Of a DNA stretch of 64,000 nt, positions 1-8,677 are shown piece after piece (the first letter of the stretch is position 1; the number at the start of each line of letters is the position of its first letter). Origin of the DNA: Mycolicibacterium chubuense (GTDB lineage Bacteria > Actinomycetota > Actinomycetes > Mycobacteriales > Mycobacteriaceae); contig NZ_JYNX01000025.1 of assembly GCF_001044255.1 (NCBI RefSeq), forward strand, positions 23,281-87,280, given 5' to 3'. The notes under the pieces are model-generated. The model saw only the letters and a list, made by a program, of their open reading frames with translations. It ran no database searches and had not been told where the DNA came from. The position numbers and the translations under genes are program-made.

Positions 1-372
1 CGGGGCGGGCTCGTTGTAGGCCGTCACCGAGAAGTACACGCTGTCACCGCGATTCCCGCTGACACGGTAGCGGCGGCGCTCGTCGACCGGGCATAGGTGG
101 TACCACGCGTCGGTGTTGTCCCCGCCCCAGCGCCGATCGCGGCGGAATGGGGTGTTGAGTTCGATGAACTGCGGCCGGCTCGGCTCGGCGAACAGGTAGG
201 TGTCGAACGCGACGCCGAGCGTGGTCGCCAGCATCCGGTACCCGTCGGCGAGGTTCCGATCGTCGACGACGGCACGGTCACCGTCGGTGAAGCTACGGTC
301 GAGCCCTCCGAGGGTCTCGACCAATTCCCGCCATGCCGAACCGGATTCGCTGCCGAGGTGGCCTTCCGTCAC
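1..372 (-). CDS. DUF1214-like protein, 3' part outside window
   Basis: Reading the minus strand from a GTG at 372 gives an open frame of 124 codons running off the window start. Residues 25-60 are helical in character and are followed by an FIELNTPFRRDRRWGG stretch, then GNRGDSVYFSVTAYNEP, which resembles the beta-rich DUF1214 family often found beside TetR genes in mycobacteria. The GTG overlaps the TGA of the TetR gene upstream (GTGA), so the two are probably co-transcribed and translationally coupled. The C-terminus is not visible. Family assignment is by pattern memory only; biochemical function unknown. Confidence 0.6.
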   Translation of the reverse strand, partial: MTEGHLGSESGSAWRELVETLGGLDRSFTDGDRAVVDDRNLADGYRMLATTLGVAFDTYLFAEPSRPQFIELNTPFRRDRRWGGDNTDAWYHLCPVDERRRYRVSGNRGDSVYFSVTAYNEPAP

Positions 373-938
373 GTGCTGATTCCTCTCATGATCAGGGTCG
401 CGGCGCGATCCAGCCAGTCATTGTCGGGGGCCGCGCCGCGAGTCAGCAGGGACACCAGCGTGATACCTGCGACCGCCTCGGCCAGTTCGTCGGCGGACAC
501 ATCCGGCCGGACCTCGCCGCGCGCGGCCGCGTCGCTCAGGAAATCACCGAGCCCGCGCGTGATGACGTCGCCGAACCTCTCGAGCAACGCAGCGTGCAGC
601 GTGGGATCGGCAGCCATCTCCCCGATCAGACCGGGCAGCGCGGCGCGGGCAGGTGCGAGGATCGCGGCCACGCGCCGCACCATCTCCCGGATGTCGCCGG
701 CCAGGGATCCGGTCGACGGGATCCGGGTGGCCTCCCCGATCGGGAACACGGCCTCGTGCACCAGGTGCGCCTTGCTCGGCCAGCGCCGGTAGATCGCGGG
801 CTTGCTGGTGCCGGCGCGCTGGGCGATGGCCCCCACCGACAGTTCGGCATAGGGCACCTCGCCGATCAACTCGGCCGTGGCCGCGAGGACGGCGTCGTCG
901 ATCTGCCGATTGCGCGGTCGGCCAAGGTCTGTCGTCAT
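369..938 (-). CDS. TetR family transcriptional regulator
   Basis: A 189-residue TetR-type repressor starting at the ATG of MTTDLGRPRNRQ. The N-terminal helix-turn-helix is visible as VGAIAQRAGTSKPAIYRRWP (about residues 33-52), followed by an all-helical ligand domain. A longer upstream reading frame exists, but it would run through the operator-like palindrome and begins with non-TetR sequence. It lies divergent from the sulfotransferase gene, 22 nt apart, and upstream of the DUF1214-like gene, so it probably controls both. The ligand is unknown. Confidence 0.88.
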   Translation of the reverse strand: MTTDLGRPRNRQIDDAVLAATAELIGEVPYAELSVGAIAQRAGTSKPAIYRRWPSKAHLVHEAVFPIGEATRIPSTGSLAGDIREMVRRVAAILAPARAALPGLIGEMAADPTLHAALLERFGDVITRGLGDFLSDAAARGEVRPDVSADELAEAVAGITLVSLLTRGAAPDNDWLDRAATLIMRGIST

Positions 939-955
939 TACGTGACTCACAGTAA
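938..955. promoter_or_regulatory. Candidate TetR operator between divergent genes
   Basis: TTACGTGACTCACAGTAA is an imperfect dyad: TTAC/GTAA outer arms around a perfect GTGA-C-TCAC core. It overlaps the TetR start codon and sits just before the sulfotransferase start, the expected place for an autoregulatory operator. Confidence 0.45.
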
Positions 956-960
956 CATAA

Positions 961-2214
961 GTGGCTGTGACGGACACCACATCCGATGTGATCATGCTCG
1001 ACGACCTGGCAGCACCGCGATACAACCCTGCCGCACAACAGGTTCGGGACATGATGGCCGCGATGGCGGACGAGTGCCCGCTGAAGTCGGACGCCCTGCA
1101 CGCCGCCGCCCGGCAGGCGACCGGGCTGGACGACTTCGGCGCCGACGACTACCGCGAACGGCTGGACATTTATCTCGGCTCGCTCGCCGATCTCGACGAC
1201 ATGCACGCTCCCGGCCGGGTGAACTTCTTCAGCCAGCTCACGCAGTGGTTGACGAACCGGCTGCTGCTCACCGACCTGCTGCGCCGCCATCCGCAGATCC
1301 ACGACATCGAGTTGGCGCCCCCGGTGGTGATCGCCGGACTGCCGCGCACCGGGACCACGCATCTGCACAACATGCTCGCCGCCGGACCGACTTTCCGCAC
1401 GATGCAGTACTGGGAGAGCGTGGAACCGTTCCCGCTGCCCGCCGAGGACGGAGTCGAGCCCGATCCGCGTCGGGCCAGGATGGAATTGGCGGTGTCGATG
1501 ATGGACCTGCTGATCCCCCACTTCCGCAGCATGCACGAAATGACCACCGATCATGTGCACGAGGAGATCCAGCTGCTGGCCAACGATTTCTCCACGATGC
1601 TGATGGAGACGCTCGCGCATGTGCCCGCCTGGCGGGACCACTACCTGCGCTCGGATCAGACGCCGCACTATGAGTATCTGCGCACTCAGCTGCAGGCGAT
1701 GCAGTTCCTGCGAGGCGGACGCCGCTGGCTCCTCAAGTCACCTCAGCATCTCGAGCAGTTGCCGGTGCTGGACCGCGTGTTTCCTGGCGTGGTGGTGGTG
1801 TGCACTCATCGCGACCCGGTGCCGGTGGTGCTGTCGATGCTGGCGATGGTCGTCTACGCGGCACGGATGTACAGCGCAGCGCCGCCGGTCGAGACGATCG
1901 CCGCCGCATGGGTCGACCGGCTCGAGCTCATGCTCGCAGCGCTGATCCGTGACCGTGACCTCATCGGGAGCGGCCGTTCGGTGGACATCCGGTTCGACGA
2001 CTTCATGACCGACGAGGTGGGAACCGCCGAGCGGGTGTACCAGCTCGCCGGCGAACCGATGACCCACGAGGCACGTGCGGCCATCGACGCCTACCTGGTT
2101 GCCCATCAACGCAACCGGTTCGGCAGGGTGGTCACCTCGTGCGAGATGTTCGGCGTCGAGGAGCAGGACCTGCGTCGCCGGTTCACGCCGTACGCGGAGC
2201 GCTTTTCGAGGTGA
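961..2214 (+). CDS. Sulfotransferase family protein
   Basis: A 417-residue protein of the mycobacterial Sulfotransfer_3-type family, expected to move sulfate from PAPS to an acceptor hydroxyl. The 5'-phosphosulfate loop is seen as GLPRTGTTHLHNML (about residue 125), and the 3'-phosphate-binding segment as LLKSPQHLEQL then CTHRDPVPVVLSM (about residues 258-290). The GTG at 961 is the first start after the divergent promoter; a second GTG two codons on is also possible. It is alone on the + strand, divergent from its likely TetR regulator. Acceptor not predictable; mycobacteria carry several paralogues. Confidence 0.85.
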   Translation: MAVTDTTSDVIMLDDLAAPRYNPAAQQVRDMMAAMADECPLKSDALHAAARQATGLDDFGADDYRERLDIYLGSLADLDDMHAPGRVNFFSQLTQWLTNRLLLTDLLRRHPQIHDIELAPPVVIAGLPRTGTTHLHNMLAAGPTFRTMQYWESVEPFPLPAEDGVEPDPRRARMELAVSMMDLLIPHFRSMHEMTTDHVHEEIQLLANDFSTMLMETLAHVPAWRDHYLRSDQTPHYEYLRTQLQAMQFLRGGRRWLLKSPQHLEQLPVLDRVFPGVVVVCTHRDPVPVVLSMLAMVVYAARMYSAAPPVETIAAAWVDRLELMLAALIRDRDLIGSGRSVDIRFDDFMTDEVGTAERVYQLAGEPMTHEARAAIDAYLVAHQRNRFGRVVTSCEMFGVEEQDLRRRFTPYAERFSR

Positions 2215-2220
2215 GCCCGC

Positions 2221-3900
2221 TCAGATGATCGGATCGTCGTCGGGGCGGCGCAGCCGGAGCCACCGGTAACCGTAGGCGCCCAGTTGGAGGTCGACCCTTC
2301 CCTTGGCGTCGAGCGATTGCTCGGAGAGGCCATCGAGCAGATCGACGAGGACACAGCCAGGCCCCACGTCGTCGAGAACTATCGGCACGATGACAGCCTC
2401 GGCCCCGAAGTTGTGCAGGGCGAGCATCAACCAGCCCGACTCCTCCCGGCAGACGTGGGCGAGCACCGCACGGTGGGGTTGCTTGACCACTTCTGCTGTT
2501 GCCCAACCGATCTCGGGCTGCTGGCGGTAGGTGTAGATGAGGTCGCGAATGAACCACCAGAACGAGCCGTGATCATGACGCTGATCGGCGACGTTGACGC
2601 GCTCAGGGCCGTAGAGCCCGTCGGGCAGCGGGCGGGGAAGCCGTCGACGAGGGGCGCGGGAGAAGCCGCCGTTGTCGCCGTCCGTCCACTGCATCGGCGT
2701 TCGTACCGCGAAGCGGCCAGGGATCTCGAGGTTCTCAGCCATGCCGATCTCCTCGCCGTAGAACAACACCGGTGTCCCCGGCAGGGAGAACGCGAGCGAG
2801 TACGCCATGCGCATCCGCCGTTCGTCTCCACCGAGCATCGACGGAAGCCGGCGCCGCAGACCCCGGCCGAACAGTTGCATGTCCGGGTCGGGGCCGAACG
2901 CGTCGAAAACCTCCTGGCGCTCGCTGTCGGTGAGTTTGTCGAGGGTGAGTTCGTCGTGGTTGCGCACGAAATTGGCCCATTGGCTGGTGATGTCGAGGAC
3001 CGGACGCTGGCGCAACGCCTTGGCGATCGGCCGGGCGTCGCCGCGGGCGAGGGAGAGGAAGATGTTCTGCATTCCGATGAAATCGAATTGCATGTTGAGA
3101 CCGTCTCCGTCGGCCCCCCCGAAGAACTTCTTCTGTTCCCGGTAGGGGACGTTGACCTCACCGAGGAGCACGGCATCTCCGAGGCGCCGGGTGACGAAGT
3201 TCCGCACGTCGCCCAGGTAGCGAAAAGGATCGAAGACGCCCGGGTCTCCAGGCGCACCGTCGTCGGCGAACAGAAACGGCACCGCATCGACCCGGAACCC
3301 GGACACCCCGAGCGCGAGCCAGAACCCCAGGGTGCGCGAAATCTCCTCCTGAACACGAGGATTGGCGATGTTCAGGTCAGGCTGATGCTTATAGAAGTGG
3401 TGCAGGTACCACTCGCCGGTTCTGGGCTCCGGCTCCCAGATGCTGTCCTCCTGGTCCGGGAAGACGACATCCTTCGCACTCGACGCCGGCTCGGTGGAAC
3501 TCCAGACGTAATAGTCGCGATACGGATCGTCCTTACTCCGTCGAGCGGATTTGAACCAGGGGTGCGCATCTGAGGTGTGGTTCATGACGAAATCGACCAC
3601 GACACGGATTCCGGTGGAACGGGCGGTGCGGACGAGTTCGACGAAGTCACCCAGGTTGCCGAGGCGGGGGTCGACCCCGAAGAAGTCCGTGATGTCGTAG
3701 CCGTCGTCCTTGCGGGCGGTCGGATAGAAGGGCATCAGCCACAGGCACGTCACCCCGAGGTCGAAGAGGTACTCGATGCGCTCGGTCATCCCCCGGATGT
3801 CGCCACATCCGTCGCCGTTCCAGTCGTAGAAGGTCTCGACGTCGGCGCAGTAGAAAACGGCGTTCTTCCACCACAGGTCGCCCGTCTCGATGGTCCTCAT
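2221..3900 (-). CDS. GH13 alpha-amylase family protein, trehalose-synthase-like
   Basis: A 559-residue single-module GH13 glycoside hydrolase/transglycosidase resembling the catalytic part of trehalose synthase (maltose-trehalose interconversion) without a maltokinase domain. The three catalytic acids are present: nucleophile D205 in GFRVDAVPF, acid/base E248 in LLGEVNVP, and D316 in RNHDELTL. N-terminal WWKNAVFYCADVETFYDWNG matches TreS-like enzymes, which start KNAVFYEV. Its ATG overlaps the stop of the preceding chimeric gene by 4 nt (ATGA), which fits an original LLM-GH13 operon. Substrate (maltose, trehalose, glucosylglycerol or other) is unresolved. Confidence 0.85.
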   Translation of the reverse strand: MRTIETGDLWWKNAVFYCADVETFYDWNGDGCGDIRGMTERIEYLFDLGVTCLWLMPFYPTARKDDGYDITDFFGVDPRLGNLGDFVELVRTARSTGIRVVVDFVMNHTSDAHPWFKSARRSKDDPYRDYYVWSSTEPASSAKDVVFPDQEDSIWEPEPRTGEWYLHHFYKHQPDLNIANPRVQEEISRTLGFWLALGVSGFRVDAVPFLFADDGAPGDPGVFDPFRYLGDVRNFVTRRLGDAVLLGEVNVPYREQKKFFGGADGDGLNMQFDFIGMQNIFLSLARGDARPIAKALRQRPVLDITSQWANFVRNHDELTLDKLTDSERQEVFDAFGPDPDMQLFGRGLRRRLPSMLGGDERRMRMAYSLAFSLPGTPVLFYGEEIGMAENLEIPGRFAVRTPMQWTDGDNGGFSRAPRRRLPRPLPDGLYGPERVNVADQRHDHGSFWWFIRDLIYTYRQQPEIGWATAEVVKQPHRAVLAHVCREESGWLMLALHNFGAEAVIVPIVLDDVGPGCVLVDLLDGLSEQSLDAKGRVDLQLGAYGYRWLRLRRPDDDPII

Positions 3901-4532
3901 GCCGACGCCGTCGCCGGTTGCGGCGCGGTGGGCGACAACTGCGACAACACGTGCTCACCGAACGCATCGATGAACGGGGCCTGGTGTCGACCCACGAAGT
4001 GCAGGTACAGCTCATCCCAGCCCTGCTCGATGTCCTGGTGAAGCCACGCGGCATGTTGGCGCAGATCGCTCGAGACGCGCACCGACTCCGCAACCCGCTC
4101 GCGGCTCACCGCCTCGCCGATGACGTCGAACGCCTCGACGCTCTCGGTGTCCCAGCAGACCGGCGGAGCGAAGACGTTGTTGCGCCACTGGTCATGCGCG
4201 ACGGCCAGCGCCTCCTCATCGGTCGGCGCCCAGCTCAGGTGAATCTGAAGCCTGGCGGGACCCCGTCCCCCCGCCTCGCGGTAGGCGTCGAGGACCCGGC
4301 GGGGTTTGTCGCCGGGTTGATTGACCGTGATGAGACCGTCCGCCCATGCGGCGTGGCGGGTAGCGGTGTCCGGGGTCACCGCGGGGCCGACCAGGTCGGG
4401 CACCGCCTCGGGCAACGTCCACAGGCGCGCCCGGTTGACATGGACGAGACCTTCGTGGGTGACCTCTTCGCCGTGCAGCAGTCGCCGGATCACCCCGACA
4501 CACTCGACGAGGCGCCGATCGCGAACCTCCTT
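3897..4532 (-). pseudogene. C-terminal half of a split LLM flavin oxidoreductase
   Basis: Codons 458-668 of the chimeric gene. After the dehydrogenase ends at about GIKEFV, the protein changes to RRLVECVGVIRRLLHGEEV, then an AWADGLITV strand, a DAYREAGGRGPARLQIHLSW block, WRNNVFAPPVCWDTESVEAFD and a DELYLHFVG strand. These are the second half of the TIM barrel of the non-F420 luciferase-like oxidoreductases (TIGR03885-type). The first half (117 residues) lies 10 kb away at 14581-14934 on the same strand. The halves add up to about 327 residues, the usual length of the family, with no overlap. Confidence 0.8.
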
Positions 4533-5903
4533 GACGAATTCTTTGATGCCCAGTGGGCCGAGCTCGCGTCCGTAACCGGAGCGGTTGACACCTCCGAAGG
4601 GCAACTGCGGTTGTGAGCTGGTGGGGTAATTGATCCAAACCATGCCGGCCTCCAACCGGGCGGCCAGGTTCTGAGCCCGCTGCTCGTCCTTGCTCCACAC
4701 CGAAGCACCGAGAGCGAACGGTGTAGCGTTGGCGAGTTCGATTGCCTCAGAATCGGTTTCGACCCGGTAAACCTGCGCCGCCGGTCCGAAGAACTCCGCA
4801 CGGAAGGCCGGATTGTCCGGTGTGATATCGGTGAGGATGGTCGGCTCGACGTAGGCGCCTGGGCGCTCGATGCGGCTACCGCCGAGGACCAGCGTGGCGC
4901 CGCCGGCGACGGCCTGTTGTATCTGATCGATCAGGCGTTGCGCGGCCTGCTCAGAGCTGAGCGGGGCGAGGGTGGTGGCCTCGTCGGTCGCGTCACCCGG
5001 CCTGAGCGCGACCATGCGTTCTTGCAGAGCCTGCAGGAAGCGGTCGTAGAGGTCGCCCAGGACGATGAATCGTTTCGCGGCGACGCAACTCTGGCCGCAG
5101 TTCGTGACGCGGGCGGTCACCGCGAAGTCCAGCGTGCGCTCGAAGTCCTCATCGTCGAGCACGATGAACGGGTCGCTGCCGCCGAGTTCGAGCACGGTCT
5201 TCTTCACCTCGTGTCCCGCGCGCTCGGCGACCGACTGGCCGGCGACATCGCTCCCGGTCAGCGAGACTCCGCGCACCAAGGGATTCGAAATGATCCTTTC
5301 CACCGCGCGACCGGGCACGAGTAGGTTCACATAAACGCCGCGTGGCAGGCCCGCGTCGGTCAGCAGTTTCTCGATCGCGATCGAGCATTGCGGACACTGG
5401 CTCGCGTGCTTGAGCACGATGGTGTTGCCGGCAGCGATATTGGGCGCCGCGAAGCGTGCAGCCTGGTATATCGGGAAATTCCATGGCATGACGCGGAGCA
5501 GTACGCCCAATGGTTGGAAGCGCATCTCCGCGCTGCCCGCGTCCACTTCCAGCGGTTCGGGCGCGAGTAGCTTCGCAGCGTTCTCCGCGTAGTAGCGAAA
5601 GATCTCGGCGCTCAGATTCACCTCGCCGCGCGCTTCGTGACGAAGCTTGCCCATTTCCAAGGTCACCAGGCGGCTGAGCTCATCAACACGTTCCAGCATC
5701 AGGTCGGCGGCGCGGGCGAGCGCGGCCGACCGCTCACTGACGGGACGCTCGCGCCAGAACAGGAAGGCCTGGTGGGCGTCATTGACGGCGTGATCGACCT
5801 GTTCGTCGCTCATCGGGTTGAACTCGCGCACCAGCTCTCCGTTGGCCGGGTTCACCGTGGCAATGGGGGAACGGTGTTCGATGTTGACCGAATGTATAGC
5901 CAT
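3897..5903 (-). CDS. Chimera: succinate-semialdehyde dehydrogenase fused to LLM half
   Basis: A 668-residue open frame. Residues 1-457 are an NAD(P)-dependent aldehyde dehydrogenase of the succinate-semialdehyde dehydrogenase type: MPWNFPIYQAARFAAPNIAAG, general base E239 in LELGGSDP, catalytic C273 in NCGQSCVAAK, and the terminal GYGRELGPLGIKEF block. It lacks only the last few residues of a normal ALDH. Residues 458-668 are half of an LLM oxidoreductase barrel. The start is the ATG at 5903, with GGAGG six bases upstream; a longer frame to 6032 has no family similarity. The ALDH part may be active (SSA to succinate); the LLM part lacks its flavin-binding N-half. C-terminal ALDH residues help oligomerisation, so the tail could matter. 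Confidence 0.8.
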   Translation of the reverse strand: MAIHSVNIEHRSPIATVNPANGELVREFNPMSDEQVDHAVNDAHQAFLFWRERPVSERSAALARAADLMLERVDELSRLVTLEMGKLRHEARGEVNLSAEIFRYYAENAAKLLAPEPLEVDAGSAEMRFQPLGVLLRVMPWNFPIYQAARFAAPNIAAGNTIVLKHASQCPQCSIAIEKLLTDAGLPRGVYVNLLVPGRAVERIISNPLVRGVSLTGSDVAGQSVAERAGHEVKKTVLELGGSDPFIVLDDEDFERTLDFAVTARVTNCGQSCVAAKRFIVLGDLYDRFLQALQERMVALRPGDATDEATTLAPLSSEQAAQRLIDQIQQAVAGGATLVLGGSRIERPGAYVEPTILTDITPDNPAFRAEFFGPAAQVYRVETDSEAIELANATPFALGASVWSKDEQRAQNLAARLEAGMVWINYPTSSQPQLPFGGVNRSGYGRELGPLGIKEFVKEVRDRRLVECVGVIRRLLHGEEVTHEGLVHVNRARLWTLPEAVPDLVGPAVTPDTATRHAAWADGLITVNQPGDKPRRVLDAYREAGGRGPARLQIHLSWAPTDEEALAVAHDQWRNNVFAPPVCWDTESVEAFDVIGEAVSRERVAESVRVSSDLRQHAAWLHQDIEQGWDELYLHFVGRHQAPFIDAFGEHVLSQLSPTAPQPATASA

Positions 5904-6368
5904 GGTCGCCTCCAGAATGCGCAGGTGGGTTTGTAGCTCGTGCAGCTCCTCCGGGTTCCCGACGCATGGACTTGATCGCGCCTTCAACATCGGATTCGTC
6001 GGGCCCGTCGGTTCGTGCGCGCACCGTCCCACGCCCTATGCCGGTCATTGCGCCGGGTTGGGATCCCAGCGCGCCCATGCCTTGCCGAGGAGGTTGATGG
6101 CTGTCGCGAGGCTGTAGCTCATCGCGTGCAGCGGATTCCGACGCGCGGCGTTGTGGATGGATCCCACGTTCGATGCTTTCTGCATGGCAGCCGACATCTT
6201 TCGAAGTGTGGCAATCCGGTCTGCGCGAATCTTGAACCCGGCTGTACAGATTTCGCGGTGCCAATCCGCCCCGTCAGTACCACGGCCGAGGGTCTAGCCA
6301 CCCGCGCTGCTCAGCTGACCGTTTTCGGGCGCATAATCGATGTGTCCGTCTGGAGACTGGGGTGCGCG
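5904..6368. other. Gap of 465 nt between divergent genes
   Basis: Apart from the possible small ORF at 6045-6197, no convincing gene is seen. A CATAAT hexamer at 6332-6337, about 32 nt before the start at 6369, could be a -10 element for the + strand gene. The RBS GGAGG of the dehydrogenase gene lies at its left edge. Confidence 0.4.
6045..6197 (-). CDS. Possible 50-residue small protein
   Basis: An ATG-started frame encoding MSAAMQKASNVGSIHNAARR and ending WARWDPNPAQ, with a serine/alanine-rich helix-like middle (HAMSYSLATAINLLGKA). Only a weak CGAAAG precedes the start. It lies in the 465-nt gap upstream of the chimeric dehydrogenase gene and on the same strand. No family recognised; it could equally be chance coding in GC-rich DNA. 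Confidence 0.25.
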   Translation of the reverse strand: MSAAMQKASNVGSIHNAARRNPLHAMSYSLATAINLLGKAWARWDPNPAQ

Positions 6369-6836
6369 ATGAGCGAGCAACTGTACGACTTTTTCGGCGA
6401 GATTCTTCACCGGCAGTTCCGACCAGCCATAGGCGCATATCCGCGGACCGGTCGTGCGCTCGTCGATAGGTTGCTCACACTCTCTGACCACGTCCCGGAT
6501 CGATTGGCGCAGACCCGGCGCGCCGCCATGGCATGGGGCAGAACCGAGACGCCGAATGCCAGGATCACCTCCGAACTCTTCGTGATCACCCAACACGGAC
6601 TGATGTATGCCGTCGGGTTGACCGAGTCGGGCCGGGCGCTGTACTACCTGGCCACGCCGCCCGGCCTGTTCGATCCGTTCGTTGATCAGGTCGACACCGC
6701 CGAACTGCGTGAAGGCGCGGTCGTTGTGGTGGACAGCCGGTTTGGCCGCGACCTCGCATCCGCTCATCCGATGGACGCTGCACTGCGCCGGATACTCGAT
6801 GAGCACGTCGCGCTGCGAGTGGACCTGCCCGGCTAG
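6369..6836 (+). CDS. Hypothetical protein, 155 residues
   Basis: Begins MSEQLYDFFGEILHRQFRPA and contains a beta-rich central part (ELFVITQHGLMYAVGLTESG, ALYYLATPPGLFDPF) with a charged C-terminus ending RILDEHVALRVDLPG. No signal peptide, membrane segment or cysteine motif is seen. The opposite strand is also open here, but its translation is low in typical protein features, while this frame has normal composition and codon use. It is convergent with the secreted hydrolase gene 10 nt away. I do not recognise the family. Confidence 0.5.
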   Translation: MSEQLYDFFGEILHRQFRPAIGAYPRTGRALVDRLLTLSDHVPDRLAQTRRAAMAWGRTETPNARITSELFVITQHGLMYAVGLTESGRALYYLATPPGLFDPFVDQVDTAELREGAVVVVDSRFGRDLASAHPMDAALRRILDEHVALRVDLPG

Positions 6837-6846
6837 CATCCACGCT

Positions 6847-8565
6847 TCATCGGAAACACGAAGACACGGCGCATGCCCTGATCGCTTGTCCCCCGACAGG
6901 CACCCCGTGGCCCGGCAGGGGTTCGTAGACGAACCAGTTGCGTCCGCCGAAGTCGAAAATGGCAGTCAACACGGCCTCCAGCACAGGGTTCCAGACCGGC
7001 CGTGCCGGATATCCCAGCGGCAGGACCACCGCATCGGCGGTGCCGGCAGGCGTGGGGATCGAGATCTGCTCGCCGGGCGAACCGTAGACGCCCTGCGACT
7101 GCGTCCCGGAGAACAGGTCGTTCACCCAACCGGCCATCAGGATCTCGGCAGCATCGATGTTCTGCGGCTTCGAGAAGCCCGCGGTGAGGTACTCGGCGAA
7201 TTGGATGATCTTGTTGCCGCCCAGCATGTAATCGATGTGCCGACCGCCGACCAGGTTCACTCCGTTGAAGTCCTCGGGCCGTGCCAGCTGCAGCTTGTCT
7301 GCCATGTCCCCGTTCCGGCTCCAGAAGTAGCGGTCGGAGGAGATGAGGTAGATGGGCCGGTAGTCGGCACCGCGAAGCTTCGACAGCGCACTGCTCACGA
7401 AGGGAGATCCGGCGGGTTCGACGCCGTCGAGTATCACGATGCCCTGCAGGTCGGCGATCGCACCGTTGTCGGCGAGGAAGCCGGCGACGCTGGTGACCAG
7501 TGTGCCGCCCGCCGAGTGCCCGACGAGCACGAACTTCTCCGGCAGACTCACGTCGTACCCCGCTGCAGCAGAAGCGCTTTCCGTGAGTGCCGCACGGTCG
7601 CCGACGAACAGGTCGGCGACGGCGCGCTGAACGGTCGAGCCACCCACCCACTCGGCCGACGGCGAGAAGAAGTTCGATGACAACGACGGCGCGACAATGA
7701 TGCTGTCGGTGCGCTCGGCCAGGTGCGCGATGGTGTAGCTGTAAATCGGCCCGCTGGCGAGAAAGCCGTGCTGGAAGTAGATCAGCCGCGTCGACTCGTC
7801 GGCATCCTCGGGGAAGTACCAGTCGGCCTGCACGGAGCGACCCGCGCCGATGGGTAGCGTGAGTGTCGACGTCCGCACCGTGACCGTGCTGCGGGGCGGA
7901 AGAACGGGTGGCCCATCGGCCAGATGTATCAGCCCGACAAGAGTGTTGAGGACCAGCGATCCCACGGCGTTGACCAGGCCCGCGCGCCGTGGCGGAGCCG
8001 GCACAGAAACGCCGTCATCGACCAGCACCCGGGTCGACGGCGCCACCTCCGGACCCGGCGGTGCCGTCGTCCGCGGCGCGGCTCGCTCGGCGACCCGTTC
8101 TCGGAGGCCCGCGTGCTCACCGAGCCTCTCTCGCAGGATAGAACGCTGGGCGTTCCCGGGTGTCGGGTCCGCTGCTGCCGAACGCGCGAGGTCGAGTTCG
8201 GTTGTCACGGAGGTGGTCCGGTCCGTTGTGGCGGTGGGGCGCGCGGGGCTCACGTTCGTCGGCGTCGTCTGCCGCACCACTCGAGGCGAGTGGCGCGGGG
8301 CGGCCTGTGTCGACTCCTCGGCCTCGGCCCTCGCGTGGCGGGGTGCGAGCCATCGCGGACGATGCTTTTCTGCGTCGGATCGTTCGCCCCGACGGGCCGG
8401 CGCACGTGATTCGGCCCGAGGGCCGGAGTCGGTCGGTGCACTGGCCGTCGCCTGTCCGCCCGTCGCATCCGGTTCCGCCGCTGCGGTGGCGATGCCGAGG
8501 AACAGCGCTGCCGACACCGGCGCCGTCAGAACGCTCAGAGTCACCACCGCCGCGGTGCGTCGCAT
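6847..8565 (-). CDS. Secreted alpha/beta hydrolase
   Basis: A 572-residue exported protein. Residues 1-31 form a signal peptide (MRRTAAVV, hydrophobic core, ATAAAEPD). Residues 35-190 are a disordered Ala/Pro/Arg/Thr-rich region, and residues 230-572 an alpha/beta hydrolase with oxyanion segment YFQHGFLASG and nucleophile S351 in the GHSAGG elbow. GGRHIDYM and LPGHGVP contain candidate histidines. The start is the ATG at 8565 with GGGAGG upstream. It is divergent from a TetR with a strong inverted repeat between them. Related secreted hydrolases in mycobacteria act as lipases/esterases; the substrate here is unknown. Confidence 0.75.
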   Translation of the reverse strand: MRRTAAVVTLSVLTAPVSAALFLGIATAAAEPDATGGQATASAPTDSGPRAESRAPARRGERSDAEKHRPRWLAPRHARAEAEESTQAAPRHSPRVVRQTTPTNVSPARPTATTDRTTSVTTELDLARSAAADPTPGNAQRSILRERLGEHAGLRERVAERAAPRTTAPPGPEVAPSTRVLVDDGVSVPAPPRRAGLVNAVGSLVLNTLVGLIHLADGPPVLPPRSTVTVRTSTLTLPIGAGRSVQADWYFPEDADESTRLIYFQHGFLASGPIYSYTIAHLAERTDSIIVAPSLSSNFFSPSAEWVGGSTVQRAVADLFVGDRAALTESASAAAGYDVSLPEKFVLVGHSAGGTLVTSVAGFLADNGAIADLQGIVILDGVEPAGSPFVSSALSKLRGADYRPIYLISSDRYFWSRNGDMADKLQLARPEDFNGVNLVGGRHIDYMLGGNKIIQFAEYLTAGFSKPQNIDAAEILMAGWVNDLFSGTQSQGVYGSPGEQISIPTPAGTADAVVLPLGYPARPVWNPVLEAVLTAIFDFGGRNWFVYEPLPGHGVPVGGQAIRACAVSSCFR

Positions 8566-8584
8566 CACCGTCACCTCCCAGAAA

Positions 8585-8614
8585 AAATAGACGTTAGCCG
8601 ACAGATGTCTATTT
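8585..8614. promoter_or_regulatory. TetR operator candidate (30-bp inverted repeat)
   Basis: AAATAGAC and GTCTATTT are perfect 8-bp arms separated by 14 bp, placed between the divergent hydrolase (start 8565) and TetR (start 8678) genes. Size and position suit a TetR dimer-pair site controlling both promoters. Confidence 0.55.
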
Positions 8615-8677
8615 ATATGGTCAATGAACGGATAGGGCAAGGGTGTCGGGCATACTGGTCGTCCTGAGGACATCACG

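Noticed and set aside
2284-3573. Long + strand open frame opposite the GH13 gene
   Set aside because: Antisense shadow of a gene with all three GH13 catalytic motifs; translation is low-complexity.
5904-6032. Upstream extension of the dehydrogenase frame (43 extra residues)
   Set aside because: The extra residues lack ALDH similarity, and a clear GGAGG lies right before the ATG at 5903.
6294-6839. Minus-strand open frame of 181 codons opposite the hypothetical gene
   Set aside because: Its translation looks like antisense of the better + strand protein, and no family features were seen.
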